A stretch of 64,000 nucleotides of DNA from Apiospora phragmitis. Taxonomy: Eukaryota; Ascomycota; Sordariomycetes; Amphisphaeriales; Apiosporaceae. The notes beneath the pieces were generated by a model, which saw only the letters and a list, made by a program, of their open reading frames with translations, searched no databases and was not told the origin of the DNA. The first letter of the stretch is position 1. Every line of letters starts with the position of its first letter. The DNA lies in the NCBI GenBank assembly GCA_038363925.1, contig JAQQWL010000003.1:1736001-1800000 (forward strand), given 5' to 3'. Both the position numbers and the translations under genes were made by a program. This document shows, piece by piece, positions 24,514-35,505 of this stretch.

Positions 24514-25530
24514 ATGAAGGCGTCCTGGACATTACGCTTCGCGGCACCATTGCTGTTCTGCTCTGCAGCTCTAGCTCTTCCCCAGCCATCAGCGCCACAC
24601 TTATGGCGCCGTGATGGAGACAAACCCCTCATCAATATGGACTTCCCGGATCCATCCATTCTCCAAGACAAGGACGGACAATGGTACTCCTTCGCAACAT
24701 CCGGCAACGGCCACAACATACAGGTGGCGAAAGCCTCGAAGCCAGGCGGGCCCTGGACGTATCTCGACATCGACCTCCTGCCGAACACTGGTTCCTGGAC
24801 AACCAACTCAAACGCCTGGGCACCCGATGTACGGCGGACGGCGGACGGCAACTACGTAATGTATTATTCTGGACAAGTCAAATCGGATCCTAGGTTCCAC
24901 TGCGTCGGCACGGCCACCGCGTCAAAGATCACAGGTCCCTATAAGCCATCGGCTAAGCCATTTGACTGCGATCTTAGCAAAGGAGGCAGCATCGATCCTT
25001 CGGGCTTTTCGGATATCGATGGAAAACACTATGTCGTCTACAAGATTGACGGTAACTCGATTGGCCACGGCGGCACTTGCAACAACGGTGTAGCGCCTTT
25101 CGTGCCAACACCGATATTACTACAAGAGGTCGGGTCCGATCTGCTTACCAAGATTGGCAACCCAATCCAGATCCTGGACCGCATTTCCTCGGACGGCCCA
25201 CTGGTGGAAGCTCCGGCCATCTTCCGCGATGTCGACGGGCTCTACGTCATGTTCTTTAGCTCGGGCTGTTTCACGTCACCGACCTACAACGTCGACTATG
25301 CCTACTCAAGGAGTGTTCGCGGACCCTACACCAGGAGCGAGAGCGGACCCCTGGTCGTCACCATGGACTCCTTTGGGTTGACGGCCCCGGGAGGCGCGAC
25401 CCCGCTTCCGGACGGCAGTGCGATCGTATTCCACGCGGATTGCGCTCAGGGGCGATGCTTCTTTGAGTCCAAGATCGGCATTATGGGCAACAAGGTCCTT
25501 CTCAACGGAGTGAACGGATTGTACGGCTAA
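24514..25530 (+). CDS. Secreted glycoside hydrolase family 43 enzyme
   Basis: A single exon of 338 residues. Residues 1-21 are a signal peptide, and a dibasic RR near residue 32 could be a Kex2-type pro-site. The five-bladed propeller of GH43 is indicated by FPDPSIL (catalytic base Asp), WAPDVRR, GGSIDPSGF (Asp that tunes the acid) and LVEAPAIF (acid Glu), in the right order and spacing. GH43 enzymes act on arabinan or xylan side chains; the exact substrate cannot be told from sequence alone. The length suits a single catalytic domain with no binding module. It probably acts in plant cell-wall breakdown outside the cell. Intronless. Confidence 0.87.
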   Translation: MKASWTLRFAAPLLFCSAALALPQPSAPHLWRRDGDKPLINMDFPDPSILQDKDGQWYSFATSGNGHNIQVAKASKPGGPWTYLDIDLLPNTGSWTTNSNAWAPDVRRTADGNYVMYYSGQVKSDPRFHCVGTATASKITGPYKPSAKPFDCDLSKGGSIDPSGFSDIDGKHYVVYKIDGNSIGHGGTCNNGVAPFVPTPILLQEVGSDLLTKIGNPIQILDRISSDGPLVEAPAIFRDVDGLYVMFFSSGCFTSPTYNVDYAYSRSVRGPYTRSESGPLVVTMDSFGLTAPGGATPLPDGSAIVFHADCAQGRCFFESKIGIMGNKVLLNGVNGLYG

Positions 25531-27808
25531 TTGGATGCTGCTTCATCTCCATTACAAGAAGGAGCCTCGCCACATAGTTGGTTTGTCAGCTTGGGGAAGG
25601 TGAAGTCGCCTCCTCGCTCGCTTTTCGGTATTCACTCGTCTGTCGGAGCAAACGGAACGAGACAGACATGCATTGCATTGGGCGGCGTTATCGGAAAATT
25701 CATATGGGGCATACTTGGGGTGTATGCATTCTAGGGGTTAATGGCCATCTTAGTAATCAGGACTCAGTCGGGGTTATCTTTGGCGTTTCGCTAGACCGGC
25801 TCGCTGGGATACCCACATCGGCATTTTATGCGCATCCTTGGACGGACAGTGGACTTAGATATGAGAGGTTTAGTGCTCTGGGGGCGGGGGTGGGGGCAGT
25901 CAGACAGTCGCGCCATGGTTAAGAGTGCGGCGGTCTTCGGAGTTCATGGTCATGATACAGCTGAAATAGCCCTATATACCCTTATTGATAGATTTAAAAA
26001 CTATATATACACAACCGGTCGAGAGGGTTTAGAACATTCTCGGCTCGGCTCATTCAAGACTATGCTACCGATTCCGAGTTCTTCTAGTGTATCTACTGCC
26101 AGCACTATGCCTCTTCTTTGGGAGCTTCGGTCGCAACCTCACCAATACATGTCATGCATACTAGCCATTACTGACGCAAGATGCCACTAGATGTACATAC
26201 ATCCATACATCAGAAATCGATGGCGGGCGTGTGACTGGCGAATTGAAATGCACCGGGTGTTTATGAGCGCGCCTGCAGCGTCGCATGCGCCTTCTACACT
26301 CGCCGCGATATGCTTACCTCTAAGCGATTGCAACAGTAGGACGAATCAAAAATCAGCAGATACCGCATTGCAGCATTGGAAAAGGCATATTAACAAAAAG
26401 CGGTAGATCTTTACGGAAAAAGGGATCTAGGTTGAGCCCTGCGTACCTATGTGGATAAAGGTGTGGATGGACCACTGCAAGTGAGGGTGGAGACTCGGCG
26501 CCGAAAGTGTGCTGTGAGTGCGATGGACGACCTAAAAATAAGCGCTTTGGTGGTGGTCTTGGTCTCTAGCTGCAGCAACCACTTCAGGAGCAAGTCGTCC
26601 TGCATCCCTCCTGCACGCAAGCTGCATCTAACTCGTCACTCATCACAATTATTCACTATTCGCTCGCCCAATGCAGCTCGAAATGGTTCTTTTACTACTG
26701 ACTCAAATCGAGAAGACTCGTTGACATCATTCCAGCGCGCGGTCGAGAATGTTAGCAGTGTTGAATCACTGCCTTCGATTTGATATGACTCGTCGCGGCT
26801 GTCTGATTCCCAGAATCCCATACCAAACGGAGAGCTATTAGTTCGGTTGAAGTAGCTATTCATCTCTGTCCATCAGTCCGACGGTTCCGATCGATCTCGG
26901 AGGTTTTGTTGTGCAGAGTGGTTTGGGACGAAGCTTTCTGCTCATCTGCAAGCCATCATCATCGTCGCCTGCCGACGGATGATGCCGGTGCTCAACAAGC
27001 AAGGCACATCTCGATCCCCATTGGCCTCGGCTTCCGTTGCTGATGATGGGTGTGGCATCCCAGAAATCCGGGGCTGGCCTCTCAATCTTGGGCCTCTGGA
27101 AATTGTAACCGCCCGCGACCCAACCAAACTGTCAACCCGATTTAGGACCGCCGAGCCCATCTAATCACAGCGCTTCAAAATGAGCCCAAACTCCGTAGCG
27201 CCCATCTGGTTGGCTCAATCCACGGGGCACATACAGGAATCCATGCAGCACTATTTCCTTTTCGGATGAACATCTAGCCCTACCTTCGACTACTCGAGGA
27301 AGGATCCCCGATGCCCTTCTCACATCATCCATTGACGATGCGCGGTCAGCCGGGGAATTTTCAATAGTTCGGGCGGCACGTTCTGGTGTGGGTTCGACAA
27401 CACTACGCTTACCGCATCGTCGGCATCCATTCTGTGCAACTAACGACATGAGAGCGGCAACGCGGTACTCGGTAGAAATAGTAGCCCCTCATAACACGGT
27501 TTGGTGTGTTGTGCCATGATACAGCCATGTTTCCCACGACCATCTACATGTATAATATACGGACTCCTTCAACCTTCTCAGCTTACGTTCCTCGTCCAAC
27601 TCCTTCTGTCGTTTCTATCTTTGGCTCGGTTTCCTTCCCTTAGTCTCTTCATGTTATACCCAACTATCGCGGCATAGATATTACCAGCAGGCTGGCAACT
27701 TAATGATATTGCGACTTCTTACGCTATTCTAATATAATACCCCTCGACCCCGACATTCCTTACCTACCTAGGCTTCTACGTGTTGTGATACACAAATCTC
27801 CCGGCGAG
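25531..27808. other. Intergenic stretch, nothing supported
   Basis: 2.3 kb of short frames on both strands. No motif, RNA gene or repeat was recognised. Confidence 0.45.
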
Positions 27809-29544
27809 ATGGCTTCATTTTATTCTCCCTCACTGTTATAATTTTCTTCTTCCCCTTTCGTTTTGGTAGCGCTTTACAAGTCACGCCCAACTCGCCCTGC
27901 GCCTCGGTCTGTGTGGACTCGAACGACTTGGATTACTCTGATCCAAACTCATCAAACATCTTAAACAAAGATGTCAACTGCCATGATAAGGACTATGCCA
28001 GCACGGCCGCCGGGCAGAAGTTCCGCAGGTGTCTTAGCTGCCTTCAAGACAGCACTTTCTCACAGGGCTCTGAGACGGACCAAGGGTGGTTCCTCTGTAT
28101 GTTTTATCTTATCTCTGACTTATACACGCACGCGCGCACACTCCCAAACCTCTATACACAGACACGCACGCTGACAAGACAAACTTGTAGACAATCTCCG
28201 CTACACGTTTGACTACTGTATCTTTGGTTTCCCCAATGCCACCGGCGTTGAGTTGACGCCCTGTTCGACATCGACGGCGTGCGGCGGACTGGAGAACGCC
28301 TTGACCGGCGACAAGCTCAGTGTCAAAGGCGGCCTCGAGCCGTACGCCTTCTGCGCCGCCGATGGTGATGCCATGCATAACACGACCGTTGAGAAATGTA
28401 TATCCTGCGTATCGGTGTCCCAGGACCAGAAGTACCTGGCCAACTACATGGTGGCGTTACAGGCGGGATGCACGCAGCAGCCCGCGCCCGGTATCGCGGT
28501 CGGGCTGAACGACACTGTATTTTCGCCCCCCCTGATCGGCATGGTCGATCCTACTTCCTCTTCGGTAGCTGAAGCTGCCGAGACGCCGGCGCTGGCGACA
28601 CCAGCGGTTGTAGGCATTGCCATCGGCGCCGCGGTTTTGTTACTGGCGATTGCTGGGCTCATCTTCGTCCGCCACCGCACGCGGAGAAACCGCCGCCAGC
28701 GTCTGGCGGCCTCTCTGAACGGCGATGCGCCGAATAGGCGCAAAGGCCATCGCCCTGCTTCGTCCCTGTCGTTCAGGTGCCAGACTCACCTATCGCCTCG
28801 ATCGCCCAGATTCTCCCCAAACAACATGGCAGGCTCCACAACTATACAAGAAGAGAAGGCGACGGCATACATGAGTCCGACGGCGGCGCTGGGTTCCAAC
28901 CCGGTCTCCGCCTCCCCTATTGGTCGCCGTCCATCGCACCCAGCTCCAGCTTCAGAGCGGAGAAAGCGGAGCAGCGCAGCTATGGCCGCGGGGGTGGCCC
29001 AAATCTACAAAACATCATGACGGCTGCACCCACCGTCCCAGATCATGTTCACTACTCCACCTCGCCCAAGGCCAAGGGCTTCTCGCCTATTGACACGGCC
29101 ACACCAGCGAGCGCCATCAGTACGAAGAGTACGGCCCAGCTTCTACCCCTGAGACCTTACAACCCGGTCGACTACAGCGTGACGCAACTACAGATGAGCG
29201 CCGCCGGCATAATGGACAATAACAGCAGCAATAGCCCTTATTCCGGCCACGGTGTCAGCAACAACAAACCGTACGCGAGCCCTACGTCCGCGTCGACGGC
29301 GAGCCCGCTGCTCAGCCGCGCCTGGGAGCAGCAGTCACTGCAGCGGACTGCTACTTGGGATCCCCTGCCGACCCTCCCACAGCGCTCCGGCGCGAAGCAC
29401 CGCTTGCCGGCGGTAAAAGTTTTGGTCAGTGGTGGGAATGTAGCTGGGAATAAGGGGAAGAGGGGTAGTAATACAGGGAGTCCCGTCGAGTCAGAGGAGA
29501 TCAAAGTGAGCTTTGCGGGGCCGCCACCTCGTCGGCGGCAGTAA
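27809..29544 (+). CDS. Cys-rich single-pass membrane protein, paralogue C (two frame breaks)
   Basis: The intron is 28097-28190, in the same place and phase as in paralogues A and B. The ATG at 27809 is followed after ten codons by a stop. A second frame, entered if one G were missing just after the ATG, gives a hydrophobic signal peptide running into ALQVTPNSPCASVC, the family N-terminus. The Cys-rich part contains FRRCLSCLQDS, WFLYNLRYTFDYC and VALQAGCTQQPAPG. One helix follows (AVVGIAIGAAVLLLAIAGLIF). The tail changes frame again near a run of five G's (28990-28994) and then stays open to 29544. With both one-base deficits allowed, the product is about 547 residues. Intron 2 of the paralogues is absent here. 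The breaks may be sequence errors or real decay. Function unknown. Confidence 0.65.
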
Positions 29545-30107
29545 TGGCAACTCTGATGGGTATGTTCATACCAAACATGAATTTCTTTTCATGAAACTGT
29601 AATTGTATATGAAAGAGCAACAGCGGTGCGGATACATGTCGATCGATTATCAAGCGAGGAGTTCAGGGGACTGGGTGTTTGGTGACTGGTATTGGGGGCT
29701 GGTATTGCATGGTAATAAATAGATAGGCCTCGGGAACATAGCCATTACCACGAAGCAAGACATTATCAATCATCGACAACCTCCAGTATTTGTGGTGACT
29801 TTCTAACTTCTCTATCCATGATCGTTTATAGACTTCACATATAGACCAGGCGGAAGTCATGAAAACTAATTTTTAAAGGAATATGGAATTTCGACTATGG
29901 TAGTAGGTATCATCACTATGCTCATCATGCTTGAAAGAAAAACGTCCCGTCCTCCGGATTTCCTCACTCTTCGCTCTTTCCTCTTCTCCCTTCCTTATCC
30001 CTCTCTTTCCCATATAGGTATGTTATGGATTCTCGCCCGAGGCTGGCCGCTGATGAAAGAAAGGTTTTACGAGGTTAGTAGATACTACATACTTACTATA
30101 TATGTTT
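29545..30107. other. Convergent spacer
   Basis: 3' regions of two convergent genes. Nothing else seen. Confidence 0.45.
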
Positions 30108-31797
30108 TTACAGCTTGCTCCATCTGTTCGCCTTTCGCGGGTCGGTCCCCTCCCTGCTCTGGATGATGCCGTCCTGGTACTCGGTCGCCACGTGTTTGCC
30201 GCGCGGGCTCCAGATTTTGGACATCACGACGCAGCGGTTCGCCTCGACGCGGGGGAACGTGGCCTCCTGTATCCACCACTCATCTTGTTCGTCCTCTTCG
30301 TCCTCCTCCTCCTGCTCGTCCTCTTCTTTCTCGTGGTGGCTCTTGTCGTCATGCTTGTGGTCGTGATGGTGGAGGTGGATGCCTTTGTGGTCGTGATGTT
30401 CTAATTGGCTATTGGTGTCATGAGACGGCGCCGCCGACGGTGAAAACGGCAAAGATAAAGTTGGCGGATAAGACGGCGATGATGGCCGCTGCTGTTGTTG
30501 GTGCTCTTGCTGATGATGCTGATGATGGTGAAGCAGGTGGTGATGGTGCTGCTGCTGCTGCTGCCGTCGCTGTTTCGGTTGTCGAGGACGCATGATGGCC
30601 TCCTCCGGACTCACGTGCACAACGAACGAATAGCTGAGGGTCGCGGCGCGCGCCAGCGACGACCCGAACCCGACGTGGTTCCCGCACATGAGCAGGCCAT
30701 TGCGGTCAGCCTCGAAGGCATGCGTCAGGATATGCGCATCGGGCTCCTCCTTTTCCTCCTCTCCTCCCTTCTTCCCCGATTTGTCCTCTTTCTGCTTCTG
30801 CTTCCTCTTCTCCTCCTCCGCGGGCGAAAGGATGCGGCGGTAGAGGATGAGCTCGCGGCGCTCGTGCAGCGGCCTACCCCGGTTGAAGTCCGTCATGTCG
30901 ACCTTCTTCATATCGACGCAAGGGAACGTCCCCGAGCCGCGCTTCTTGCCCGGCGGCAGCATGGCGACGACGCGGTCGATGTCGACGAGGGGCGCGGGCT
31001 CCCACTGGTGGGGCGGGCGCGAGTCCAGGATGTGCGCGAAGCGGCGCTGGGGCGGGTCCTCCTGGGTGACGACCTGGGACGGGGTGGCGGGCCGGAAGGA
31101 GACGAGCGCGGTGAAGCAGATGGGGCCCATGGGCGAGTTGACGGCGTCCGAGAGCGGGTAGTGGTCGCCCGAGGGGCTGCTGGTGGGCCGCTGCGGCTGG
31201 CGCGCCGTGACGGAGAAGTTGATGAAGGCCAGGTTCGCCGTCGAGACGGGCGTGACTTCGTAGATGAAGGGGCGGTCGATGAGGCCGGCTTCGGAGAAGT
31301 AGCCGTGGATGGTCTAGCGATGTTGGTCAGAATGATTGATTGATTGGAGAGGATGGGCAGCAACTGCCGAATGCAGGATTCTTCCGCATATATACGACTG
31401 CCGCAGTATATGCTTGCTCGGCAGCATATATCCCAGGGCTGAAAAGAGAGTGTGGCAGGCAGCTTACGTGTATGCCAAAGACCTTGCCCTTGAACTGCTT
31501 TCCCTTTCCTTGCTTGTCCAGCGTCTCCCGCATCTCGGCAAAGGCCTTCGACGCGGCCAGCCCGGACTGGCTGTAGACGTGGCCGCCGTACGCGGCGCCC
31601 TTGAAGGTCATTTGCTCGCGCATCGGGCTGGGCAGGTCGATGCCCGGCATCCAGGACGCCCGCTGGCTCATGTAGCGCTTCTGCTGCTGGGCCCCATTCT
31701 GGCTGCCGTACGGCTGCGACGGCGCGGGCAAGGGAACCAACTGCATGTACTCCTGGAAGGAGAGGCGGCTGCTCTTCTCAGCAGGTGGTGGTGACAT
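30108..31797 (-). CDS. Peroxisomal acyl-CoA thioesterase (TesB-like double hotdog) with acidic/His-rich insert
   Basis: Exons 31797-31468 and 31313-30108 give 511 residues. The family hydrolyses acyl-CoA to free acid and CoA. Recognised parts are GGHVYSQSGLAASKAF and HGYFSEAGLIDRPFIYEV in the first hotdog, SVTARQPQRP with a PLSDAV stretch, then EADRNGLLMCGNHVGFG and SLSYSFVVHV-like sequence, and finally RVEANRCVVMSKIWSPRGKHVATEYQDGII. The last three residues are SKL, a type 1 peroxisomal targeting signal, so it should act in peroxisomal fatty-acid metabolism. Between the second hotdog's halves is a striking insert of about 120 residues rich in Gln, His, Asp and Glu. A shorter Lys/Glu insert occurs earlier. 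The start at 31797 leaves a short leader before the conserved core. Confidence 0.82.
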
Positions 31798-33389
31798 CCT
31801 GTTGGGTGTTGGCGGCGGCTGCTGTGCTGCTGACTTGAATTGATTGACTGACCCCCGGTCTAAAGGTAGCAAACAAATCAAATCACAGTGACGATGTAAC
31901 GCACCCAATTACCACCTGATCGGGTCTCAAAATATATATACAAATAAGATCCAACGGTTTTCAATTGACCGCTGAATTGACTTTATTGGTCTCTTGTTCG
32001 CTTTTTTCTCCTTCTTCTCTCTCTGCTGGCTAGACACGGAGAGAATTAGGATTACGCAAGGGAGGAGGCAGGGAAAACTGGACACCTCGGGAGACTTCCC
32101 CCATGTCATTTCAGGCCTGCAGGTACCACCAACCTTCACCGACCGAGGCTCGTATTGCATGGTCAGGTTGGCTGGCATCATGTGATTGGCTGAACCATTT
32201 TACATATCAAAATCCATATCTGTCACTGGTTAGCAGAGCACCTCAATTGACATGACAGTGTTTCCTCAACACCCGAAGCTCGGACTATCAGGTGATCTTT
32301 AATCGATGCGTGCATCGGTGTCCACGATGGGCAGATGGAATCGGAATTTTTATCTCGAAGGTTGGGCATTTGGCAGTGGGACTAACCTAGCATGCAATGA
32401 CACACAGCGCGCAATGGCACAGCGTGGGGTCCAAAGAGCTTCCCCAGGTTGACGCCATTCGTAGTGGAGCAACAGCAACAAGCAAGATCCTCGCAGATTC
32501 TACAGCTATATATATCCAAGACAGTATTTTAATGATGACAGTTTCTGGTTCCTGCTAATCTGGCTATGTAAGTGTCTACGAGTCTGGGCATTATTGTGAT
32601 GTTTTATGGTGGACTGTATTGTTGGAACCCTCTATCTAGGTAATGCAGAATGAAGAAACCCGGAAAAAAGAAGTGACCGCAGAGGGAGTTGAACCCTCTT
32701 GCCTTCAAGTATATGAATAAGATTACTACCGCTAGGCTACACCGACCCGGTCAAGGGAATCAGGGTCAATTTAGATATATGTATTAACTGTTGGAGGAGG
32801 GCGGGTGTGCTTGTTACTGCTGAGCGAGTATTCAGAGTTTGGCGCATCCGTGGTATGTGGTTTTTCGGGAAGGGGAAACGAGAAAGACGTACTTATATAT
32901 GAGGGGATGAGGGCCCATGATGGATGGGGGTTCGGAGAGAAAGGCATTCCTGAGATTACAAAAGGTTGAGCTGTTCGTGGTGCATTGAGTACCCAGATAC
33001 TGGCGTCTTGACAACCGAGAACGATCCATATACGTCGAGAAACAAGATACCTTAAATATTCTAGCAGATTCATTTACTTAGGGTCTAAATATGGGGTCTC
33101 TTACAGCTAAGGGCATTGCAAGCACACAAGGATTGGATCGATATTGAGTGAATAAAGGGGCACTCAGGAGAGTCTGAGGCAGTTCTGAGTGTCACAGCAC
33201 CTTGGAAATAGATTGACTACCGCCCTGAGCATATGAGGTAGTTGGGTAAGGAACTGTTAGTTGAAACTACAAGTATATACCTTTGCCTTTTTTTATTTTA
33301 CTTCGCCGATCCTCGTTGTCCTTCAAGTCTAGAACATCAATGAGAAGCTCAAGACAAAGCCAAAATGCGCTGGCTGTCCATGAGATATT
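31798..33389. other. Intergenic region containing a tRNA-like element
   Basis: Apart from the tRNA-like sequence at 32672-32752, no gene or repeat is supported. Confidence 0.4.
32672..32752 (-). tRNA. tRNA-like sequence, probably degenerate
   Basis: On the minus strand there is an A-box-like TAGCCTAGCGG and a perfect B box, GGTTCAACTCC. The B box lies in a good T-arm, GAGGG-TTCAACT-CCCTC. The outermost six bases pair (TGACCG with CGGTCA). However, the D stem does not pair well, the spacing of the 5' acceptor strand is off, and no clean anticodon stem is visible. I cannot name an anticodon. It may be a decayed tRNA gene or a tRNA-derived element. Confidence 0.35.
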
Positions 33390-33523
33390 GACCTCTACAG
33401 GACCGGCGACTACTCCGACGTCAAAGTCGTGTGCGAGGACCGCGACAAGGTCAAGCTCCGCTTCTTTCTTCCGGATAGGACCTACATATTGAATTTCTGT
33501 TTGCGACTCCCGCTTTAGTAGAT
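33390..33523 (+). pseudogene. BTB/POZ-domain relic
   Basis: One frame reads DLYRTGDYSDVKVVCEDRDK and then KVKLRFFLPDRTY before a stop at 33521-33523. This matches the first strand and helix of fungal BTB domains (a segment of the form SDVxVVC followed by a KVH-like piece). No start codon lies in this frame upstream and nothing follows. A stray fragment of a common and often duplicated gene family. Confidence 0.4.
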
Positions 33524-33716
33524 CCTAAAGTTCATTTGGTGGCCTTCTTCGTTTCACAGTACGGAGTTTTTACAACAAGTGACTGCATTTTTGGATCACC
33601 CACTCCCAGTCTGAACTCTGCGTACATTTGGGCAGGCGTAACACCTACGTTCCTTCCCTCCAGCGAAATTGACTGAACAGCGTACCTTTTGCTGAGGGGT
33701 CCCGTCTCAGCCAGCC

Positions 33717-34539
33717 ATGGCGACTGAGAAAGACGACGACGAATACCACGTATACGACCCCTCCAATTCTAGTTGGGTGTCCATGTCTCTGCCCGCTATG
33801 ACAAACACGGAAGACGAAGGCGACAATGACGGAAGCGACAATGACGGAAGCGACAATAACGGAAATACAGAATGCATGTTCTGTACCGAGCATGCTACGG
33901 AATTCGTGGTACTTCCATGTAACCATCTCTGGTGCAGGGGCTGCCTGAAGTACCCGTTCGCCATGGCCTACAACGGCGGCTTCGGACGCGCCCCGCGCTG
34001 TTGCGGCGATATCGAGCCGACGCCCACGATCCTGAGTATGTCGGACCCGATATCACCAGCCGCTACCTCCAGGCCCGCATGGAACACACCGCCCCGTGCC
34101 GGCGTACTGCCACAGCTGCCACGAGTTCGTCCCGGAGCACTTCGTCGTCGGCGGCAAGCTCGCGACCTGCGCCACGTGCAAGACGTTCACTTGCGTTCCC
34201 TGCGGAAAAGCTTTGCATGCGGGCGACTGCGCCGAAGACGCCGATATGAACACGACGTTGGCTCTGGGCAAGAAGAAGGGTTGGAAGCAATGCCCCAATT
34301 GTAAGACCCTCATCGAGCACGTACAGGGCTGCCACGAGATAAGGTAAGTCGTCAACCTCTGCGGCGGCCTCCCCACCCTCTTCAGGATCAAGTCACACTA
34401 AATCTGGTACAGTTGTCATTGCGGCCATAGTTTCTGCTTTATATGCGGAAAGCAGTATGAGGACTGCACTTGCCACGTATTTGAGGGCCCTGGCCGATTG
34501 CAGGATGAGGCCTATACTCTTTTGGAAGACGATTTGTAG
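33717..34539 (+). CDS. RBR-type E3 ubiquitin ligase (RING1-IBR-RING2), two frame breaks
   Basis: Coding pieces lie in three frames before an intron at 34344-34412; the last exon ends at 34539. RBR ligases take ubiquitin from an E2 onto their own Cys before passing it to substrate. RING1 begins CMFCTEHATEFVVLPCNHLW. The IBR is seen in YCHSCHEF...CATCKTFTCVPCGKALH. RING2 (Rcat) reads CPNCKTLIEHVQGCHEI and continues across the intron into SCHCGHSFCFICG. The Cys of QGCHEIS is the expected catalytic residue. Frame changes occur at a CCC run near 34023 and a CCCC run near 34090. In each case one missing C would restore a continuous protein of about 250 residues. The N-terminus carries three 15-bp repeats encoding an Asn-Asp-Gly-Ser-Asp unit. 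Confidence 0.78.
33825..33866 (+). repeat. 15-bp tandem repeat, about three units, inside the RBR gene
   Basis: The unit GACAATGACGGAAGC is repeated with one change in the last copy. It is in frame and adds an acidic Asn/Asp/Ser linker before RING1. Confidence 0.75.
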
Positions 34540-35505
34540 GACGACGTCGATGATGGACCTAGTGATAGCGCGTAAGGAGAATGGCGATGCGAGGGGTGGT
34601 GTTATTGCAGGCACACAGTATAAATGAGTACGATAGTAGATGAACCGTAGCCTACCTACCTAATGGAAGACCAGCCCCTTCCCCCTGGTATTCACAAACA
34701 TTCTTCTGGTCATGGAGGCGTGTTTCTTGGCGCTGATGATGAGTCTGAGGACAGATTGCTTGTTCGCTTGGTTTCTGCATAATCCAATCGAGGCGAGAAT
34801 CCTTCGAGGCGGTCTCAATCGTTACCAGCATCGCTCCAAATCCTTTCTCTGCATCGCCGTTTATTCTCAGAGCCACCAAGTCGATGGTGGATGAGAATGC
34901 GGATCCCGTCATTGACTTGACCTATGACCAGTTTGATTCTTTGCCAATTGAGCTGATGGCCTCCAACGTATCTTGAGTCAGTCTGTATAGCCGGTTTTCA
35001 ACAACCGGCTACACGGGACAAAGCTCGTGACGAGCGTCACCACCACGACGAGGTGCAAATCCCTGGTAGCCACAGACTGGGAGAGTCATCAAAAGCAGCA
35101 GATGTCCGCATGCCGGAAGGTCCCACCATCGAGTGCCTGTCCATATGAGCCATAACACTCGTAACCCAAAAAAAATGGCAGAGAACCATTCTCTTAATGC
35201 TCGAAGCTTTATCAATCCCCTAGGAAGAAGAAATCCAATACGTGTAACGATCTCATAGGAAACCATTACAGTGAGGACAATTCTTCTCAGAAAGAAACTG
35301 TCCTACCGATATCTAGCTCAATTGAAATACATTCGTCTGGTCAGGGTTTAGGGGTGGTTTCATGGGAATTGTACTCGCCGTCCATCGGTCATGCAACAGA
35401 CGATTCTGCCTTTCCACACCGCCAAATTTACTACTGACCTACAGAGTTGACTCAAGGAACCCCCCATAGCAGAGAGCATAATCCACGTCGTCAATTGTTG
35501 CAAAA
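34540..35505. other. Intergenic region with a short hairpin
   Basis: About 1 kb. A perfect 8-bp inverted repeat, AGCCGGTT/AACCGGCT with a 6-nt loop, lies near 34989-35010; its role is unknown. Otherwise nothing is supported. It ends in the argJ promoter. Confidence 0.4.

Noticed and set aside
27845..27885. A 35-nt GT...AG intron that would join the ATG at 27809 to the paralogue C frame
   Set aside because: Too short for a fungal intron and it would remove the signal peptide; a missing base after the ATG is simpler.
30495..31343. 282-codon + strand frame with Leu-rich stretches that look like membrane helices
   Set aside because: It reads the complement of Gln/Glu/Lys codon repeats of the thioesterase insert; the hydrophobic look is a codon artefact.
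34989..35010. Hairpin AGCCGGTT/AACCGGCT as a transcription terminator
   Set aside because: Rho-independent terminators do not apply to nuclear fungal genes, and no T run follows.
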